Shown here: one piece after another, positions 63,227-64,000 of the stretch | Layout of the letters: each line of letters starts with the position of its first letter | How positions within the stretch are numbered: the stretch's first letter is position 1 | Source: Zeugodacus cucurbitae | Lineage: Eukaryota; Arthropoda; Insecta; Diptera; Tephritidae | Reading direction: 5' to 3' | NCBI RefSeq assembly: GCF_028554725.1 | Contig: NC_071667.1 | Span: 9,407,501-9,471,500, forward strand | Length of the DNA stretch: 64,000 nt | Made by a program: the position numbers and the translations under genes | The notes under the pieces: model-generated | Database searches by the model: none | Told to the model about the DNA's origin: nothing | Seen by the model: only the letters and a program-made list of their open reading frames with translations

Positions 63227-64000
63227 CTCGACAGAACTAAATAATTTCGAAAGAGTTATTTAGTGTTTTGCGGACGTCTAGTAAACCGATTTACATCTGC
63301 CCAGTCGAATAGGCTTTTAATTAATGGATGATTTTACTTTTGTAATTTAGTTATAAAATCCCTATACCAAGATCAGACGCGTGCTATATATTGTTTTTGT
63401 GAATAAGTATGTATGTATTTGTGTCGTGTATAGGGTGCTAAAATATTTCATCTTATCAATTTAAGACTTTCATAAAATTTTCATCACGTATTTTAACATA
63501 TAAAGTTACTCGAATTAGATATCAAAGCGATTTCTTATCGCTACTGGAAGGCTTAAAGAGTAATTACTTAAATCAACTGCAGATAAATCAAATGAAACTT
63601 CAATCTTCTGGTGAAATTCAGTAACATTGTAGACAACTGGGGCGCATACTTACATATGAGTGTAAATTTATTAAGTCTATTATTATATATGATAGTTATA
63701 AGGAAATAACTTATAAAAATATATGCATCTATGAACGTCATACGAAGCATGTACACATTTTGATAATGCAAAATGACTTTACAAAATGAGTAGCTATTTT
63801 TGCAAATATATATATACTACGTGTGTGCAATATATTTTATTATTCTAATTTTTATCTCTGAATAGAGGTTCTAACAAATAAATAAGTATTTTTACTTTCA
63901 CTCATTGTTGATAAGGAACTATTCCGGATCATAATGAATGAATTTTTTGGAGTTATTCTTTTTTTCCTTTTTTACATTTTTAGGAACTGAGTAGAAGAAA
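63227..64000. other. region upstream of symporter C
   Basis: AT-rich. It should contain the promoter of symporter C. No further gene was recognised before the window ends. Confidence 0.4.

Noticed and set aside
1..64000. tRNA, rRNA, snRNA or microRNA genes
   Set aside because: None could be recognised with confidence by eye. A covariance-model scan (tRNAscan-SE/Infernal) would settle this.

Overview
The window is insect nuclear DNA from a higher fly, most likely a tephritid fruit fly (Bactrocera/Zeugodacus/Ceratitis type). The genes are intron-containing and the intergenic DNA is AT-rich with many ATGTATGT-type runs. The gene set (tramtrack, CstF50, eEF1alpha2, TBCA, awd, nero and a cluster of sodium-solute symporters) recalls the tip of Drosophila chromosome 3R. 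Species assignment is inference.

Layout. 1-8071: non-coding DNA upstream of tramtrack, ending in a probable 5'UTR exon. 8072-17274 (+): tramtrack, with a shared BTB part and two mutually exclusive zinc-finger 3' ends (ttk69 and ttk88 types), both entered from the same donor in the same phase. 20124-21601 (-): CstF50, divergent from a NOP16-family gene at 22110-22849 (+). 25236-26824: a TIR element with TA target-site duplication carrying a nested DINE-1/Helentron-like repeat. 29332-31332 (+): eEF1alpha2, followed in frame, after a single TAA, by 325 further sense codons (31333-32307). 33635-36040: a decayed Helitron with other repeats nested inside. 36720-38026 (+): TBCA and a PDCD7 (U11/U12-59K)-like gene. 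38264-38952 (-): awd. 39664-40566 (-): nero (deoxyhypusine hydroxylase). 41571-44420 (+): an acidic, AT-hook-like nuclear protein gene. 46545-47070: a dead Jockey-type reverse transcriptase. 47223-63226 (-): three tandem SLC5-type sodium-solute symporter genes, the last two sharing a near-identical 1.2 kb 3' block that suggests gene conversion.

Most genes are compact housekeeping genes in divergent or tandem pairs (mRNA 3' end formation, ribosome biogenesis, translation elongation, tubulin folding, nucleotide metabolism, eIF5A hypusination). tramtrack is the developmental regulator and is surrounded by large non-coding stretches.

The most unusual observation is the long stop-free extension directly behind the eEF1alpha2 stop codon. 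It is in the same frame, and the stop context is TAA-CTAG. It could be stop-codon readthrough, a second cistron, or an extraordinary coincidence. Exon joins were worked out by eye from splice signals and reading phase; no search or alignment program was run.
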